Source: Candidatus Yanofskybacteria bacterium RIFCSPHIGHO2_01_FULL_41_21 (GTDB lineage Bacteria > Patescibacteriota > Minisyncoccia > 2-02-FULL-40-12 > GWA2-44-9). From it: a DNA stretch of 44,341 nucleotides. The notes under the pieces are model-generated. The model ran no database searches and was not told where the DNA came from. It saw only the letters and a program-made list of their open reading frames with translations. The stretch is from contig MGJA01000004.1 in assembly GCA_001794025.1 (NCBI GenBank), positions 1 to 44,341 of the forward strand. Reading direction: 5' to 3'. The first letter of the stretch is position 1. Each line of letters opens with the position of its first letter. Positions 1 to 8,243 of the stretch are shown piece by piece. The translations under genes were made by a program, and so were the position numbers.

Positions 1-677
1 AGGCCTACCGGTGAAGGCGCGGCTAATCAATCAGTGCTCTACCCCCTTCATTACTCCATACCGCTGTCCCTAAAGACATTTCGGGGAGAACCAGCTATTA
101 CCAAGCTCGATAAGCTTTTCACTTCTAACCACAAGTCATCCGATGACATTGAGCGATCAAACGGTTCGGGCCTCCACTTGTCTTTCGACAAGCTTCACCC
201 TGCTCATGGTTAGCTCGCCTGGCTTCGGGTCTTACCTATACCGCATAAAGACATTTCACCCATCGGCCGTAAAGCCAATAGGTGAAAGTTCTTAAACGCG
301 CTATTAACACTCGGTTTCCCTGTCCATACGTCCCAGTGGAACTTATAGTGCGGTGTAAGTAAACTCGTCGGGTCATTCTTCAATAGGCACACCGTTACCC
401 GACGTCTTGCGACGGCAGGCTCCGGCTCTTTGTAGGCACACGGTTTCAGTTTCTATTTCACTCCCCTCGCCGGGGTTCTTTTCGCCTTTCCCTCACGGTA
501 CTGGTTCACTATCGATCACGAATAGTATTTAGCCTTATCCAGTAGTATGGACAAATTCACCCCGGACATTCTTATCCTGGGCTACTCAGGTAATAATACA
601 GAAGTTCGTTTGGTTTCGGATACGGGACTGTCACCCGCTATGGTCGGCTGTTCCAAGGCCGTTCTCCTACCGCACGA

Positions 678-741
678 ATTTTTAACTTCTTATGAAGTTT
701 TAACTTTGCACACGATGTGTTTTGCACAAAGTTAAAATTTC
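678..741 (-). repeat. stem-loop insertion in 23S rRNA (first)
   Basis: An AT-rich block within domain I contains a perfect 11-bp inverted repeat (TTTTAACTTTG / CAAAGTTAAAA) around a short loop, next to a second small hairpin (ACTTC-TTAT-GAAGT). In Bacillus or E. coli the flanking conserved segments are separated by only a few bases here. Insertions in this variable region are known as intervening sequences when they are excised; excision here is not shown. Confidence 0.7.
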
Positions 742-785
742 AAATGTACTATCCCTATTACCCCGCACACCCCGAACGCAAGTTG

Positions 786-862
786 TAAGTTTATAAAGTT
801 TGTAAAGTTATAAAGTTTTTTGAATTCTACTTTATGAACTTGATGAACTTTTTACTTTCAGC
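786..862 (-). repeat. stem-loop insertion in 23S rRNA (second), same family as the rpsU-yqeY spacer
   Basis: Two arms made of AAAGT-type words (AAAGTTTGTAAAGTTATAAAG and, inverted, CTTTATGAACTTGATGAAC) form a long imperfect hairpin in the rRNA. The 16-mer ATGAACTTTTTACTTT at 843-858 recurs exactly at 39963-39978 in the intergenic palindrome between rpsU and the YqeY gene, as does the word GAACTTGATGAA. The same element family therefore occupies both a protein operon and the rRNA gene. Confidence 0.75.
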
Positions 863-1330
863 TTGTGTACGGAGTACACGGTTTAGGCTGTGCCGATTTC
901 GCTCGCCGCTACTCACGGTATCTAATTCTATTTATTTTCCTTTGGGTACTGAGATGTTTCACTTCCCCAAGTATGCTCCTCGCTTGCGCGAGATAATCAT
1001 GGTTCACATGATTGGGTTTCCCCATTCGGACATCTCCGGGTCATAGCCTGCTCGACGGCTCACCGAAGCTTTTCGCAGTCACGCAACGTCCTTCATCGCC
1101 TATTCGTGTCAAGGCATCCTCCGTGCGCCCTTTAATGTGGTCATTTGCTGACCTTTGAGTAATCGCTTGATTGATGTTTCCTTTGTCTTCCAAATTCTAA
1201 GGAAATAAAACTTGGAAGAACTAACTAACTTAATGTCTCCCTTTCGGGAGATCTGCCGTAGGCAGACAATTTTACTATCTAGATGTTTTACTACCCTCTA
1301 ACTAATATATTGTTAAGATACGTTCCTTTA

Positions 1331-1395
1331 CCCTCACACCTAGTCAGCGAATGTCTGCGACGCCAAATGGCCGTCGCTGACTAGGTGTGAGGGCT
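1331..1395 (-). repeat. long hairpin in the 23S leader (family B-like)
   Basis: The arms CCCTCACACCTAGTCAGCGA and TCGCTGACTAGGTGTGAGGG are perfect 20-bp reverse complements around a 25-nt loop. The CCCTCACACCTA word is shared with the rpsL upstream palindrome (near 26951) and resembles CCCCCTCACTC of family B. It may act in rRNA processing or be an inserted palindromic element. Confidence 0.75.
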
Positions 1396-1615
1396 TAGCT
1401 ACCAGCGACAATTTTCTCTCTCAAGAAACCTGTCGCTGACTGCCAATCCATTATAATTGTGACATCCGCCAGAGGCGGATTAAGTTTTGTTTCCAATCAT
1501 TTCATTCTTGGACAAAACTTGAAAAAAATTACCGCGTCTCCGCGGCTCTTCCCGACACATTAAAATGCTAGGTTTTTAGCCGCGTTTAGCCCTTCGTTGT
1601 ATCATAGTAAACATA

Positions 1616-1756
1616 CCCAGTAGTAGAAATCCGACATGCGCTTGGAATGGTTTTACCAAAAACACATGGATCTAATTAATGTTATTCTGCGCCTATTACC
1701 CGAGATTATGAGTCAATCGCGCCAGGCAAAACCTAGTCGGATTTTCACTATCTGGG
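1616..1756 (-). repeat. family D palindrome in the 23S leader
   Basis: The ends CCCAGTAGTAGAAATCCGAC and GTCGGATTTTCACTATCTGGG are imperfect inverted repeats around a loop of about 100 nt without an ORF. The terminal CCCAGTAGTAGAA / TTCACTA(T/C)CTGGG signature recurs at 22479-22534, 27817-27882 and 43358-43422, and resembles the ends of the GIY-YIG-bearing element at 32113-32421. Confidence 0.75.
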
Positions 1757-1778
1757 CATAGAATTTATTTGTGTTCTT

Positions 1779-1808
1779 AGTATAGCAAATGCCAGTATTG
1801 CTTGTCAA
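1779..1808 (-). promoter_or_regulatory. probable 23S rRNA promoter
   Basis: On the minus strand TTGACA (1803-1808) and TATACT (1779-1784) are separated by 18 bp, close to the sigma-70 consensus. It points toward the 23S gene and lies about 630 bp upstream of the mature 5' end, just past the end of the small membrane ORF. Confidence 0.7.
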
Positions 1809-1845
1809 ACCCTATGTGGAGATTCTGTGGACTACCGTAAAAAGG

Positions 1846-2037
1846 TCACCTAAACAACCTTCTGAGGAGGTAAAAAACTAACAAGGAGGAAAGGGCTATG
1901 GCTATATCTAAGGACCATGAGCTGGAAAAAGGCGTGAATCCTCTTTTGTGCCTGAGAATAAAAAACGCAACTACTACTATAGCAATCACCGGCCGCCAAA
2001 CTTTCTCAGGTATATTAACACTATAATGTTTAGCCAT
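1846..2037 (-). CDS. small two-TM membrane protein, unknown
   Basis: This 63-residue ORF starts with the ATG directly after the TAA of the upstream gene, with no spacer, so the two would be translationally coupled. Two hydrophobic segments (about residues 15-28 and 44-59) are separated by a basic stretch with HKR, and the C terminus is RRLFR, a plausible hairpin membrane protein. No SD is visible. I recognise no family. The exact stop-start abutment supports it, as such gaps are common here, but a short hydrophobic ORF could arise by chance. Confidence 0.5.
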   Translation of the reverse strand: MAKHYSVNIPEKVWRPVIAIVVVAFFILRHKRGFTPFSSSWSLDIAIALSSLLVFYLLRRLFR

Positions 2038-2709
2038 TTATTTTATAAATTTAAAGGTGGCCAATATTTCTTCAAACGCAGGATTTATTTCTGGGCCGTC
2101 ATTTGGATACAGGGTAATGCTATAAAACTTTCCGCCATATTCGGTATCAATTAAAAGTGAATCATATAATGCACCTTGACCAGGCGACCCATCATTGAAA
2201 CGATCTGTATCCCAAGTCGCTCCGCCTATATATGCAGGTGGACCTTCTGGTTTATACGACGGCTCAGAGCTTAACTCTAAATTTATTTGGGGACTATAGC
2301 TAAATGATATTTTTTGATATTCGTCACCCTCTAACTGTTTTTTAATATTTACTATATAAATCCTTGTATTAGGATTCGTATCGGCAGTACTAGATTCAGT
2401 GATTACGAAATCGTTTGGATACTTAAACTCAAACCCATACTGCGTATTTGTATACGTTTTCCAATCAGCGGTCGGATCAGGTGTGGCTGAAGGCCGAGGG
2501 GTAAATAAAACCGGATAATCTTCACCTACTTGTTGGTCTTGCCAATACCAGATGCCAGCATATCCAACAAAACCAAGAGCCAAAATCAAAACAACCCAAG
2601 TAACCAATTTTGGTAAATGTTTTGGTTCAGGAGAAGAATACTGGGGCGTTAAAGGCGGAGCGGAATTATTGATTGAATTGTTGCCGGGTGCAAATGAGGT
2701 ATTATCCAT
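2038..2709 (-). CDS. membrane-anchored extracytoplasmic protein, PsbP-like fold possible
   Basis: The 223-residue protein has a Pro/Asn-rich cytoplasmic N terminus, one TM segment (about residues 34-55), a Pro/Thr/Ser linker (PRPSATPDPTADW) and an external domain starting YTNTQYGFEFKYP and ending ILATFKFIK. The Y-G-F-x-F-x-Y-P opening and I-L-x-T-F-K-F ending are typical of short surface domains distantly like PsbP. The ligand is unknown. A promoter (TAGACA-16-TATAAT) lies just upstream, and the downstream small ORF overlaps its stop region. It is probably part of the cell-surface set with the neighbouring DUF11 protein and sortase. Confidence 0.75.
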   Translation of the reverse strand: MDNTSFAPGNNSINNSAPPLTPQYSSPEPKHLPKLVTWVVLILALGFVGYAGIWYWQDQQVGEDYPVLFTPRPSATPDPTADWKTYTNTQYGFEFKYPNDFVITESSTADTNPNTRIYIVNIKKQLEGDEYQKISFSYSPQINLELSSEPSYKPEGPPAYIGGATWDTDRFNDGSPGQGALYDSLLIDTEYGGKFYSITLYPNDGPEINPAFEEILATFKFIK

Positions 2710-2715
2710 CCCTTA

Positions 2716-2743
2716 ATTATACTCCAACATTTTTCTGTGTCTA
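2716..2743 (-). promoter_or_regulatory. promoter for the 223-residue membrane protein
   Basis: TAGACA (2738-2743) and TATAAT (2716-2721) are spaced 16 bp apart on the minus strand. The -10 box ends only 7 bp before the ATG, so the mRNA would be leaderless or nearly so. Confidence 0.55.
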
Positions 2744-2750
2744 CAAAATT

Positions 2751-2785
2751 AAAAACAGTCCCGACGTAACGTCGGGACTGTTTTT
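2751..2785. terminator. bidirectional intrinsic terminator
   Basis: The arms AAAAACAGTCCCGACG and CGTCGGGACTGTTTTT form a near-perfect 16-bp stem with a tiny loop and give a T-run on either strand. It ends the surface-protein transcript just downstream of its stop codon. Confidence 0.9.
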
Positions 2786-2797
2786 AAGTTTACTTTA

Positions 2798-5122
2798 TTA
2801 CGCAAGTCGGATAAGACCAAGTAATTTTCGACGACCGGCATAGAGAGCCGAGGACATCAGACCACCAAAGCCAGCGATGGCAAAGGCGACTTCAGTCGGA
2901 CCGGTTTTCACTTTGAGGGCACCGACAAGGACAGCTCTGTTTACAATAGTGATGTAGACGGGATTGGAAGTAACAAGTGAAACATTGTTGGCACGAGCGG
3001 TAGCCGTGTTAACTAATTGCTGATTCACTGAAACACCAGTGTTAACAGTCGCATAGAACTTTATCACCGCTTGCTGACCAGCAGACAAACTGCCGATATT
3101 TAAGCCATTAGAGACAATACCGTCAGTCGTTACGACATTATTTAAGGTCGTACTGTTAGCTGTATAATTCATACCGGCCGGTAATAGGTCATTCACAACA
3201 ACATTGTTAAGAGTAGTATTGTTCGGGGCGGTAACAGTAATTGTAAATTCAATACCATCACCCGCACGAGCATTAAGTGATGTTTGCTGAACATTGCCAC
3301 CCATTGAAATATTGCGGGCGGTCTTCTGAATGTTCAGTGCTCCCTGATTTGGCTGAGTGGTCGTCACGATAACTGAAGCGCTATCAGAAACAGTGGAAGC
3401 ATTGTCAGCATAGACAGACGCACTATTAGTGAATGTCGTTGAACCGTAGTTATATTGGTTATAATTATAACCCTGACCAACCGTGGCTCGGAAGCGAATC
3501 GTTGCTAAACGACCAGAATAGAATGAACCAAGATTAATACCATTAGACGTAATCCCGTCAGTCAAGTATGAGTTATCAATGGTCGTGCTACCGGAAATGT
3601 AGGTCAAACCGTACGGCAATGAATCGGTAACTCGGACATTAGTTGCGGTCTGATTGTTCGTAACTGAAACACGGATGACAAATTCAACCGTATCATTCAC
3701 ATTCGCATTAACCGACTTTACCTCACTTGTATTACCCGATAGATTTCTAACCATCTTTGAAATACTCAAATAAGGATAGAGAACGGGGTTTGGTGTTGGA
3801 GTAGGAGTTGGGGTATAAATCGGTGTTGGAGTAGGAGTGTAAACTGGGGTTGGAGTAGGAGTTGGGGTTGGAGAATTAACTGTAATGTTGAAGATAATTG
3901 TACTGTTGCAGGCCAAGATATTGGTTGTAGGCGCAACAACAACATTATTATTTCCGCTTGTGCTAATTGTATAAGTACCTACCGCCTGATTTGTAAATAT
4001 ATTATTACCGGTAACTGAAACCGCGCCATTTGGACCAATCACTGAATATGGAGCAGCATTGTTATTGGAATTTACGACAACCGTTCCAACAGTGCACTGC
4101 CCAGGTGTCGGAGTTGGAGTCGGGGAAGGTGTTGGGGTTGGGGTTGGGACTGGAGTCGGAGTTGGTGCCGGAGTCGGGGAAGGTGTTGGGGTTGGGGTTG
4201 GGACTGGAGTCGGGACTGGAGTCGGAGTTGGAGTTAGGGAGAATTGCTGAATTGAAGAATGACAATTACTATCCCCATTAGCATTGTGAGCAAACACGCG
4301 CCAATAATATGTCTTGCCGGCTTGGGCTAGACCCAGGAAAGAATGTCCCTGGGCATAATGAGTATTTGTTAATTCAGAAAAATTAGCTGAAGTAATTTGG
4401 ATTCCGGTTCCGTTATTCCACCACCATGTGAAATTAGGATCCTCACTTACATCTAAGATGTAAAATGTTCGGTTAGTTCCATACCACTGGAAAGTAGGAT
4501 TATTTTGGTTGTAAGAAAATACCTGACCATTTGAAGGCATTATTTGCTGAACAGGAATACATGCACTTGGAGTCGGTGTTGGAGTCGGAGTAGCTGTACC
4601 ATAAATTCTGACCTTAAAGATATTAATACTTTGTGAATCACCATTTTGCGGATCAAATGCTATAGGTCCACCATTGTAGGCAATAGGAGAACCGGTAACA
4701 TTGTTGTAAACACGAGTATTATTTCTGATTTGATCACAATTATCCCTATCGGCTCTTTCTCCGCCATCGCCATTCAAATCAGGAACATTCTTTGAATCAA
4801 TAGTTGTTCTGATTTTCATGGTCTCATTGGTCTGAGGACCGGAACCTGTATAAAAACCATAATGCGCCTCTATGTCAACAGAATAAGAACCTTCTGGAAG
4901 ATTTAAGACACTGGCGGGTATGGAGAAACGACGATTGCCTTCTCCCCAAACTTCACCTTGGTATCTTCCACAAAGGGAACTGACACTGCCAGAAAATTGG
5001 GAAGCATCAATCCAGCCAGTATCTACCTGGTTGGCTTTTGTGTTTAAAAAGGCAGTAGAAAAGCTCGCTAATGCCACTGTTACCACTAAACCGATAAAAA
5101 TTTTTGATTTAGACATATTCAT
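2798..5122 (-). CDS. large secreted DUF11 surface protein with sorting-like C terminus
   Basis: The 774-residue protein starts with a signal peptide ([21 protein letters not shown], then a likely cleavage near ANQ). A central region (about residues 200-300) resembles an FN3-like domain. Long Thr-Pro linkers (about 178-187, 299-342 and 418-444) follow, then two DUF11 repeats (about 448-570 and 597-712) containing [18 protein letters not shown] and [18 protein letters not shown]. The tail has KTGPTE (about 739-744), a hydrophobic stretch and a basic end (AGRRKL), the layout of a sortase sorting signal, and a sortase gene lies immediately upstream. It is probably a covalently anchored adhesin or coat protein. 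MSKSK two codons later is an alternative start. Confidence 0.85.
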   Translation of the reverse strand: MNMSKSKIFIGLVVTVALASFSTAFLNTKANQVDTGWIDASQFSGSVSSLCGRYQGEVWGEGNRRFSIPASVLNLPEGSYSVDIEAHYGFYTGSGPQTNETMKIRTTIDSKNVPDLNGDGGERADRDNCDQIRNNTRVYNNVTGSPIAYNGGPIAFDPQNGDSQSINIFKVRIYGTATPTPTPTPSACIPVQQIMPSNGQVFSYNQNNPTFQWYGTNRTFYILDVSEDPNFTWWWNNGTGIQITSANFSELTNTHYAQGHSFLGLAQAGKTYYWRVFAHNANGDSNCHSSIQQFSLTPTPTPVPTPVPTPTPTPSPTPAPTPTPVPTPTPTPSPTPTPTPGQCTVGTVVVNSNNNAAPYSVIGPNGAVSVTGNNIFTNQAVGTYTISTSGNNNVVVAPTTNILACNSTIIFNITVNSPTPTPTPTPVYTPTPTPIYTPTPTPTPNPVLYPYLSISKMVRNLSGNTSEVKSVNANVNDTVEFVIRVSVTNNQTATNVRVTDSLPYGLTYISGSTTIDNSYLTDGITSNGINLGSFYSGRLATIRFRATVGQGYNYNQYNYGSTTFTNSASVYADNASTVSDSASVIVTTTQPNQGALNIQKTARNISMGGNVQQTSLNARAGDGIEFTITVTAPNNTTLNNVVVNDLLPAGMNYTANSTTLNNVVTTDGIVSNGLNIGSLSAGQQAVIKFYATVNTGVSVNQQLVNTATARANNVSLVTSNPVYITIVNRAVLVGALKVKTGPTEVAFAIAGFGGLMSSALYAGRRKLLGLIRLA
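4090..4240. repeat. tandem Pro-Thr coding repeats
   Basis: GGAGTCGGGG/GTTGGGGTTGGG-type units repeat within the surface protein gene and encode the (T/S)PTPTPTP linker. Longer repeated blocks near 4110-4160 and 4170-4215 could change copy number by slippage. Similar shorter blocks lie at 3790-3870 and 4570-4595. Confidence 0.8.
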
Positions 5123-5207
5123 TTTGTGTTTGTTTATTTAATTAATTAATATTTAGATTTTTTGAGGTCTGGGGCCAATATTTACACCTAGCCCATAACT
5201 TACCTTT

Positions 5208-5236
5208 ATACTACACTTAAACCAATAACTTGTCAA
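5208..5236 (-). promoter_or_regulatory. promoter for the surface protein gene
   Basis: TTGACA (5231-5236) and TAGTAT (5208-5213) are separated by 17 bp, a good sigma-70 match. It sits at the 3' end of the sortase gene, so the surface protein can be transcribed apart from it, with a leader of about 80 nt. Confidence 0.75.
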
Positions 5237-5239
5237 GTC

Positions 5240-5995
5240 CTATTGAACTAACATCGCGCTAACAGCGATACGATTGGCATCCGTTCCAATCGGCCAACAA
5301 GTGGCAACAATCAAGTCCCCCGACAAACCAGAGTCAATTAATTGCTGGGCACTACCCTTTTGGATGGCCCGGACCCGATAGGTATACTGAGTACCACCAA
5401 CCGTCACATAAATCAAGTCGTTGGCTTGGAGTTTACCAAGTAGTGAGAAGATCGAAGAATACGTCGTCCACGGTAAATCAGAAGAAGAGTGACCAACAAT
5501 TACAGACGTACCAGGTTGACCTGGATTTGTTGATCCAGGATAAAGCACGACACCATTCTTGAGCGCATTAAGAATTGTCTTATCAGTTGAATCATTAACC
5601 TGAATCACAGGCGCAGAAACATTAATTTTTGGAATTGAGATTATGGCATTTAATTGAGATTGGGAAGGATTGGTAACTATCGAAGCCGGTGAAGGACGAG
5701 GAATTGGGGTTGGGGTTGGGGTTGGAGCCACGGTCGCTGCTACAACAGCTGTAATCAATTCGGGATGTTTTTCATAACCATAAAGTTCCCTATACTGTTG
5801 AGTTAATTGTTCATTATCTGATTCTGTGGAATGAGTAAGCGGATAAGAAACGGCCTTAAAAAGAGTTGGAGCATTTAAAATTGTGAGAATAATCACAAAC
5901 GCAACCACAAAAATACCGACCAAGTACTTGATAGAAGTTGGCTTCGGTGGGGTTGGTGCTATTAAAGGTGGCAATAAATTTTGTTCGTTATTCAT
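5240..5995 (-). CDS. sortase family transpeptidase
   Basis: The 251-residue protein has an N-terminal membrane anchor (about residues 24-42), a Pro-rich spacer (about 88-104) and a sortase domain. The catalytic triad can be placed by motif: His169 in VIVGHSSS, Cys233 in IVATCWP and Arg242 in DANRIAV. It would cleave C-terminal signals of secreted proteins and transfer them to an acceptor on the cell surface; the adjacent DUF11 protein is the obvious substrate. The motifs suggest a class D/E-like enzyme, but the subclass is uncertain. A family A palindrome lies directly before its ATG and separates it from map. Confidence 0.92.
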   Translation of the reverse strand: MNNEQNLLPPLIAPTPPKPTSIKYLVGIFVVAFVIILTILNAPTLFKAVSYPLTHSTESDNEQLTQQYRELYGYEKHPELITAVVAATVAPTPTPTPIPRPSPASIVTNPSQSQLNAIISIPKINVSAPVIQVNDSTDKTILNALKNGVVLYPGSTNPGQPGTSVIVGHSSSDLPWTTYSSIFSLLGKLQANDLIYVTVGGTQYTYRVRAIQKGSAQQLIDSGLSGDLIVATCWPIGTDANRIAVSAMLVQ

Positions 5996-6107
5996 CCCGT
6001 TAGAAATGTAACAGACCGTCCACCGTCTTGAGGTGGTGGCTAGTTACAATCATTTTTATATTATTGATTTTCATATTTATACCCGGAGGGTTCATTTCTA
6101 ACGGGAT
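5996..6107 (-). repeat. family A palindromic element (map-sortase gap)
   Basis: The element fills the whole gap from the map stop to the sortase ATG. Its ends are CCCGTTAGAAAT and ATTTCTAACGGG. Inside are a CCACC/GGTGG hairpin near the start-codon side and an AT-rich middle ending in an ACCC-GGAGGGT turn. The same layout recurs at 10413, 11557, 18042 and 35870. Confidence 0.9.
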
Positions 6108-6851
6108 TTATTTGGTAAGAATTTCCGGCCCATTTCCAGTAATTGCAATCGTATGCTCAATATGGGCTGAAAGTTTTTTGTCAGCAGTGATATACGCGTA
6201 ACCATCAGGGCCATTGGCAATTCTGTATCCACCCATCACAACCATGGGTTCAATAGCAATGACCATGCCCAGTTTCAAGATCGGACCATGCCCTGGTTTT
6301 CCATAATTCGGTACTTCCGGTTCTTCATGGACTTCTGTACCAATACCATGACCGATTAAGTCCCGGACGACATCAAAACCCTGCGACTTCACGTACTCGT
6401 GAATGGCATGACCAACATCACCCAGAGTTTTACCTGGTTGAGCGGTTTTAATACCGACACACAAGGCCTCAGCAGTTACGTCAATAAGTTTCTGAATCTG
6501 AAGCCGTTGGGTTGAACCAACGATTACCGAACGAGCACTGTCCGTATGAAATCCCTTATATAAAATACCCAGGTCAAGTTTCACTAAGTCCCCGTCTTTA
6601 AGCTTTCTTTCTGATGGGAGACCATGAACAATTTCTTCGTTAATGGAAACACATAGGGTAGCCGGAAAGCCGTTATAGTTAAGAAATGACGGTTTAGCAC
6701 CGCGAGCAGAAATGAGCTCCTGTGCCATAGAATCCAGTTCTTTGGTTTGAATACCGACCTTAACAGAAGCAACTAAAACATCAAGAATTTCGGCCAAAAT
6801 ATGGCCACCTTCACGCATAAGTTCTATTTCTTGAGGGGTCTTTAAATTCAC
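6108..6851 (-). CDS. map: methionine aminopeptidase, type I
   Basis: The 247-residue enzyme removes the N-terminal Met from nascent proteins. The metal ligands are visible: Asp93 (KLDLG), Asp104 (FHTDSA), His168 (IGHGIGTEVHEEP), Glu201 (AIEPM) and Glu232 (HIEHT), with substrate His76 in IVHGLPS. No type II insert or N-terminal zinc extension is present. Translation starts at a GTG three bases after the adk stop, so map and adk are likely coupled. The secY-adk-map order is a classic spc arrangement, here split by two extra genes. Confidence 0.97.
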   Translation of the reverse strand: MNLKTPQEIELMREGGHILAEILDVLVASVKVGIQTKELDSMAQELISARGAKPSFLNYNGFPATLCVSINEEIVHGLPSERKLKDGDLVKLDLGILYKGFHTDSARSVIVGSTQRLQIQKLIDVTAEALCVGIKTAQPGKTLGDVGHAIHEYVKSQGFDVVRDLIGHGIGTEVHEEPEVPNYGKPGHGPILKLGMVIAIEPMVVMGGYRIANGPDGYAYITADKKLSAHIEHTIAITGNGPEILTK

Positions 6852-6854
6852 GAT

Positions 6855-7520
6855 TTACCATAGTTTATCAAGGATATCACGATGGACATCCTCAATTGGC
6901 TGTTCGCCATTGATGGTAATTACATTATACCCCTTTTTTGATAAAAAGTCAATAACGGGCTGGGTTTGAGTCATGTAGACCTGGTAGCGTTTTTTGATGG
7001 TTTCTGGAGTATCATCAGTCCTAAATATAATGGCGCTTCCATCTTCAGGACAAACAACAATCTCTTCTTTTTGTATTGGATGACCGTTCTTTTCACAAAC
7101 TCGGCGTTTACTGTTTCTCTTAACGGATTCGTCCTCACTTAGGGTAATCGTAACAATTTTAACTGAATCTTTGGGGTAAAACTTTTCTACTGCCATCATT
7201 TCTGCTTCAACTTCCTCAATTTCCCTCGGCCAACCGTTTCCAACCAATCCCACACCGGTCGCTCCAACTTCTTCAATCCGTTCAATAATCCAAGCATCAA
7301 CAACCTCTCTTGTATTCAGTTGTCCGGAAGCATGGAGTTCTTTTTCATGATTTATTACCACATCATTGAGATCAGCCAATTTAAACTTGTCTTCAATTAT
7401 CTTTGAAGATTTTATTTCTACAAATTTTAATTCCCGAGCCAATAATTCCGCTTGGGTATCTTTCCCCGACCCCGGTGGACCGATCAATATCACCGCCCAT
7501 TTATTGTCTAAAGTTTGCAT
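6855..7520 (-). CDS. adk: adenylate kinase-like nucleotide kinase
   Basis: The 221-residue protein has Walker A GPPGSGKDT (residues 14-22), a NGWPRE motif in place of the usual DGFPR, a LID segment with RRVCEKNGHP and VVCPEDGS (possible Cys/His zinc ligands) and a C-terminal DTPETIKKR region. It balances ATP, ADP and AMP. Its position between secY and map is typical of bacterial adk. The Asp-to-Asn and Phe-to-Trp changes in the NMP-binding motif are unusual and may shift nucleotide preference. A terminator lies upstream, so it may be transcribed separately from secY. Confidence 0.9.
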   Translation of the reverse strand: MQTLDNKWAVILIGPPGSGKDTQAELLARELKFVEIKSSKIIEDKFKLADLNDVVINHEKELHASGQLNTREVVDAWIIERIEEVGATGVGLVGNGWPREIEEVEAEMMAVEKFYPKDSVKIVTITLSEDESVKRNSKRRVCEKNGHPIQKEEIVVCPEDGSAIIFRTDDTPETIKKRYQVYMTQTQPVIDFLSKKGYNVITINGEQPIEDVHRDILDKLW

Positions 7521-7541
7521 CCGCTAATCATATCATTTCAT

Positions 7542-7583
7542 AAAAAAAGAAACGAGCGGGGTTGGTCATTGACCTCCCCGCTC
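7542..7583 (-). terminator. intrinsic terminator after the 182-residue ORF
   Basis: The stem GAGCGGGG/CCCCGCTC encloses an inner GGTCA-atg-ACC, followed on the minus strand by a TTTCTTTTTTT run. It lies seven bases past the stop of the secreted ORF and isolates adk-map from upstream transcription. Confidence 0.85.
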
Positions 7584-7589
7584 TTGGTG

Positions 7590-8138
7590 TCACTTCCAAA
7601 CCGGCGACGCTCTTGTGATTCTTACCAAAAGATCCAGCGGAACTGGCCCCCGTTCTTGACCACACTCGGAGGAACAGAGTCCTTCGTTATTCAACGGATT
7701 GACGGCCAATTTCTTTCCTAGATTATTAGGGTCATCAATCACCCTGAAAGCGCCACTCAAGAGACCTATCGGCGACACGAGATGCTCTGAATTCGTGTCT
7801 TCCGGAAGATACCAGAGAACTTCATCACCCTCATCCACACTCGGAGAAAGCGGAACGTATTGCCTAATTGTTAGTAGTTCCCCGTTCTTGATATTGCCAC
7901 GGAAAACATCGGAAACCAGGAAATCGACTTCTTGGACATCTCCCTCCAAGGACCTTACCTCAACAGCAACCCCCTGAAAGACACGGATCGCTCTTGCGTT
8001 AATCTGTTCAAACGGGAGAGAAACTACATGCAGACTCCAACTACGGATAATCTGAGCACGAGCCAGAAGGACGCTCGTGTCGGCCGCACACACTAGAACC
8101 AAGAATACTGTCACCGACAAAACAACTTTTTTGGTCAT
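7590..8138 (-). CDS. secreted protein of unknown function
   Basis: The 182-residue ORF has an N-terminal signal peptide (MTKKVVLSVTVFLVLVCAAD) and no later TM, so it is probably exported. A middle region reads VQEVDFLVSDVFRGN, then GDEVLWYLP and LLSGAFRVIDDP, all beta-rich. The later Cys pair in LCSSECG might bind metal or form a disulfide. I do not recognise the family. It has its own promoter (TTGACT-17-TATCTT), a textbook SD (AAGGAGGT) and its own terminator, so it is a complete single-gene unit placed between secY and adk. The base composition looks more GC-rich than its neighbours. Confidence 0.75.
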   Translation of the reverse strand: MTKKVVLSVTVFLVLVCAADTSVLLARAQIIRSWSLHVVSLPFEQINARAIRVFQGVAVEVRSLEGDVQEVDFLVSDVFRGNIKNGELLTIRQYVPLSPSVDEGDEVLWYLPEDTNSEHLVSPIGLLSGAFRVIDDPNNLGKKLAVNPLNNEGLCSSECGQERGPVPLDLLVRITRASPVWK

Positions 8139-8179
8139 TGTCTATCGACCTCCTTACTAGACACATGAAACTAAGCCAC

Positions 8180-8208
8180 AAGATACAATAAGTTTATTTT
8201 AAAGTCAA
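8180..8208 (-). promoter_or_regulatory. promoter for the secreted 182-residue ORF
   Basis: TTGACT (8203-8208) and TATCTT (8180-8185) are spaced 17 bp on the minus strand, about 40 bp upstream of the ATG. An AAGGAGGT SD lies between it and the start. Confidence 0.7.
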
Positions 8209-8243
8209 ACACGCAAAATATAATCCTCCTTATATTAAGAAAC

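Larger units (their letters stand above)
1..1145 (-). rRNA. rrl: 23S ribosomal RNA, 5' part (continues beyond window)
   Basis: The minus strand carries the conserved 5' half of 23S rRNA (domains I and II). Landmarks include GGATGCCTTGACACGAATAG followed by GGCGATGAAGGACGT near 1080-1120, AGTAGCGGCGAGCGAAA near 898-916, and a block near 60-110 matching the region that reads GAGAACCAGCTATT on the plus strand. The 5' end near 1145 was placed by comparison with the remembered E. coli start and may be off by several bases. The gene lacks its 3' part because the window starts inside it. Two stem-loops absent from E. coli and Bacillus are inserted around 678-741 and 786-862. No 16S or tRNA gene lies within 700 bp upstream, so this 23S gene appears to be transcribed from its own promoter. 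Confidence 0.95.
1146..1778 (-). other. 23S rRNA leader region, no gene seen
   Basis: This 630-bp stretch between the 23S 5' end and its promoter holds no convincing ORF or tRNA. It is full of inverted repeats: GGTCA-gcaaa-TGACC at the rRNA 5' end (1139-1153), TCTGCC-gta-GGCAGA (1251-1265), a 20-bp stem at 1331-1395, CAGCGACA/TGTCGCTG (1403-1439) and a long palindrome at 1616-1756. A CCAATCATTTCATTCTTGGA motif near 1492-1511 resembles the right arm of the family B palindromes found between ribosomal protein genes. Confidence 0.7.

Noticed and set aside
1616-1756. A possible tRNA in the 23S leader
   Set aside because: No T-arm GTTCGAATC-like motif or acceptor pairing was found on either strand; the block is better read as a family D palindrome.
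4030-4281. Gly/Val-rich and Ser/Pro-rich ORFs in several frames
   Set aside because: They are other-frame readings of the Pro-Thr repeat of the surface protein gene.
2798-5122. Frameshift in the surface protein repeats
   Set aside because: The reading frame stays open from signal peptide to sorting tail.
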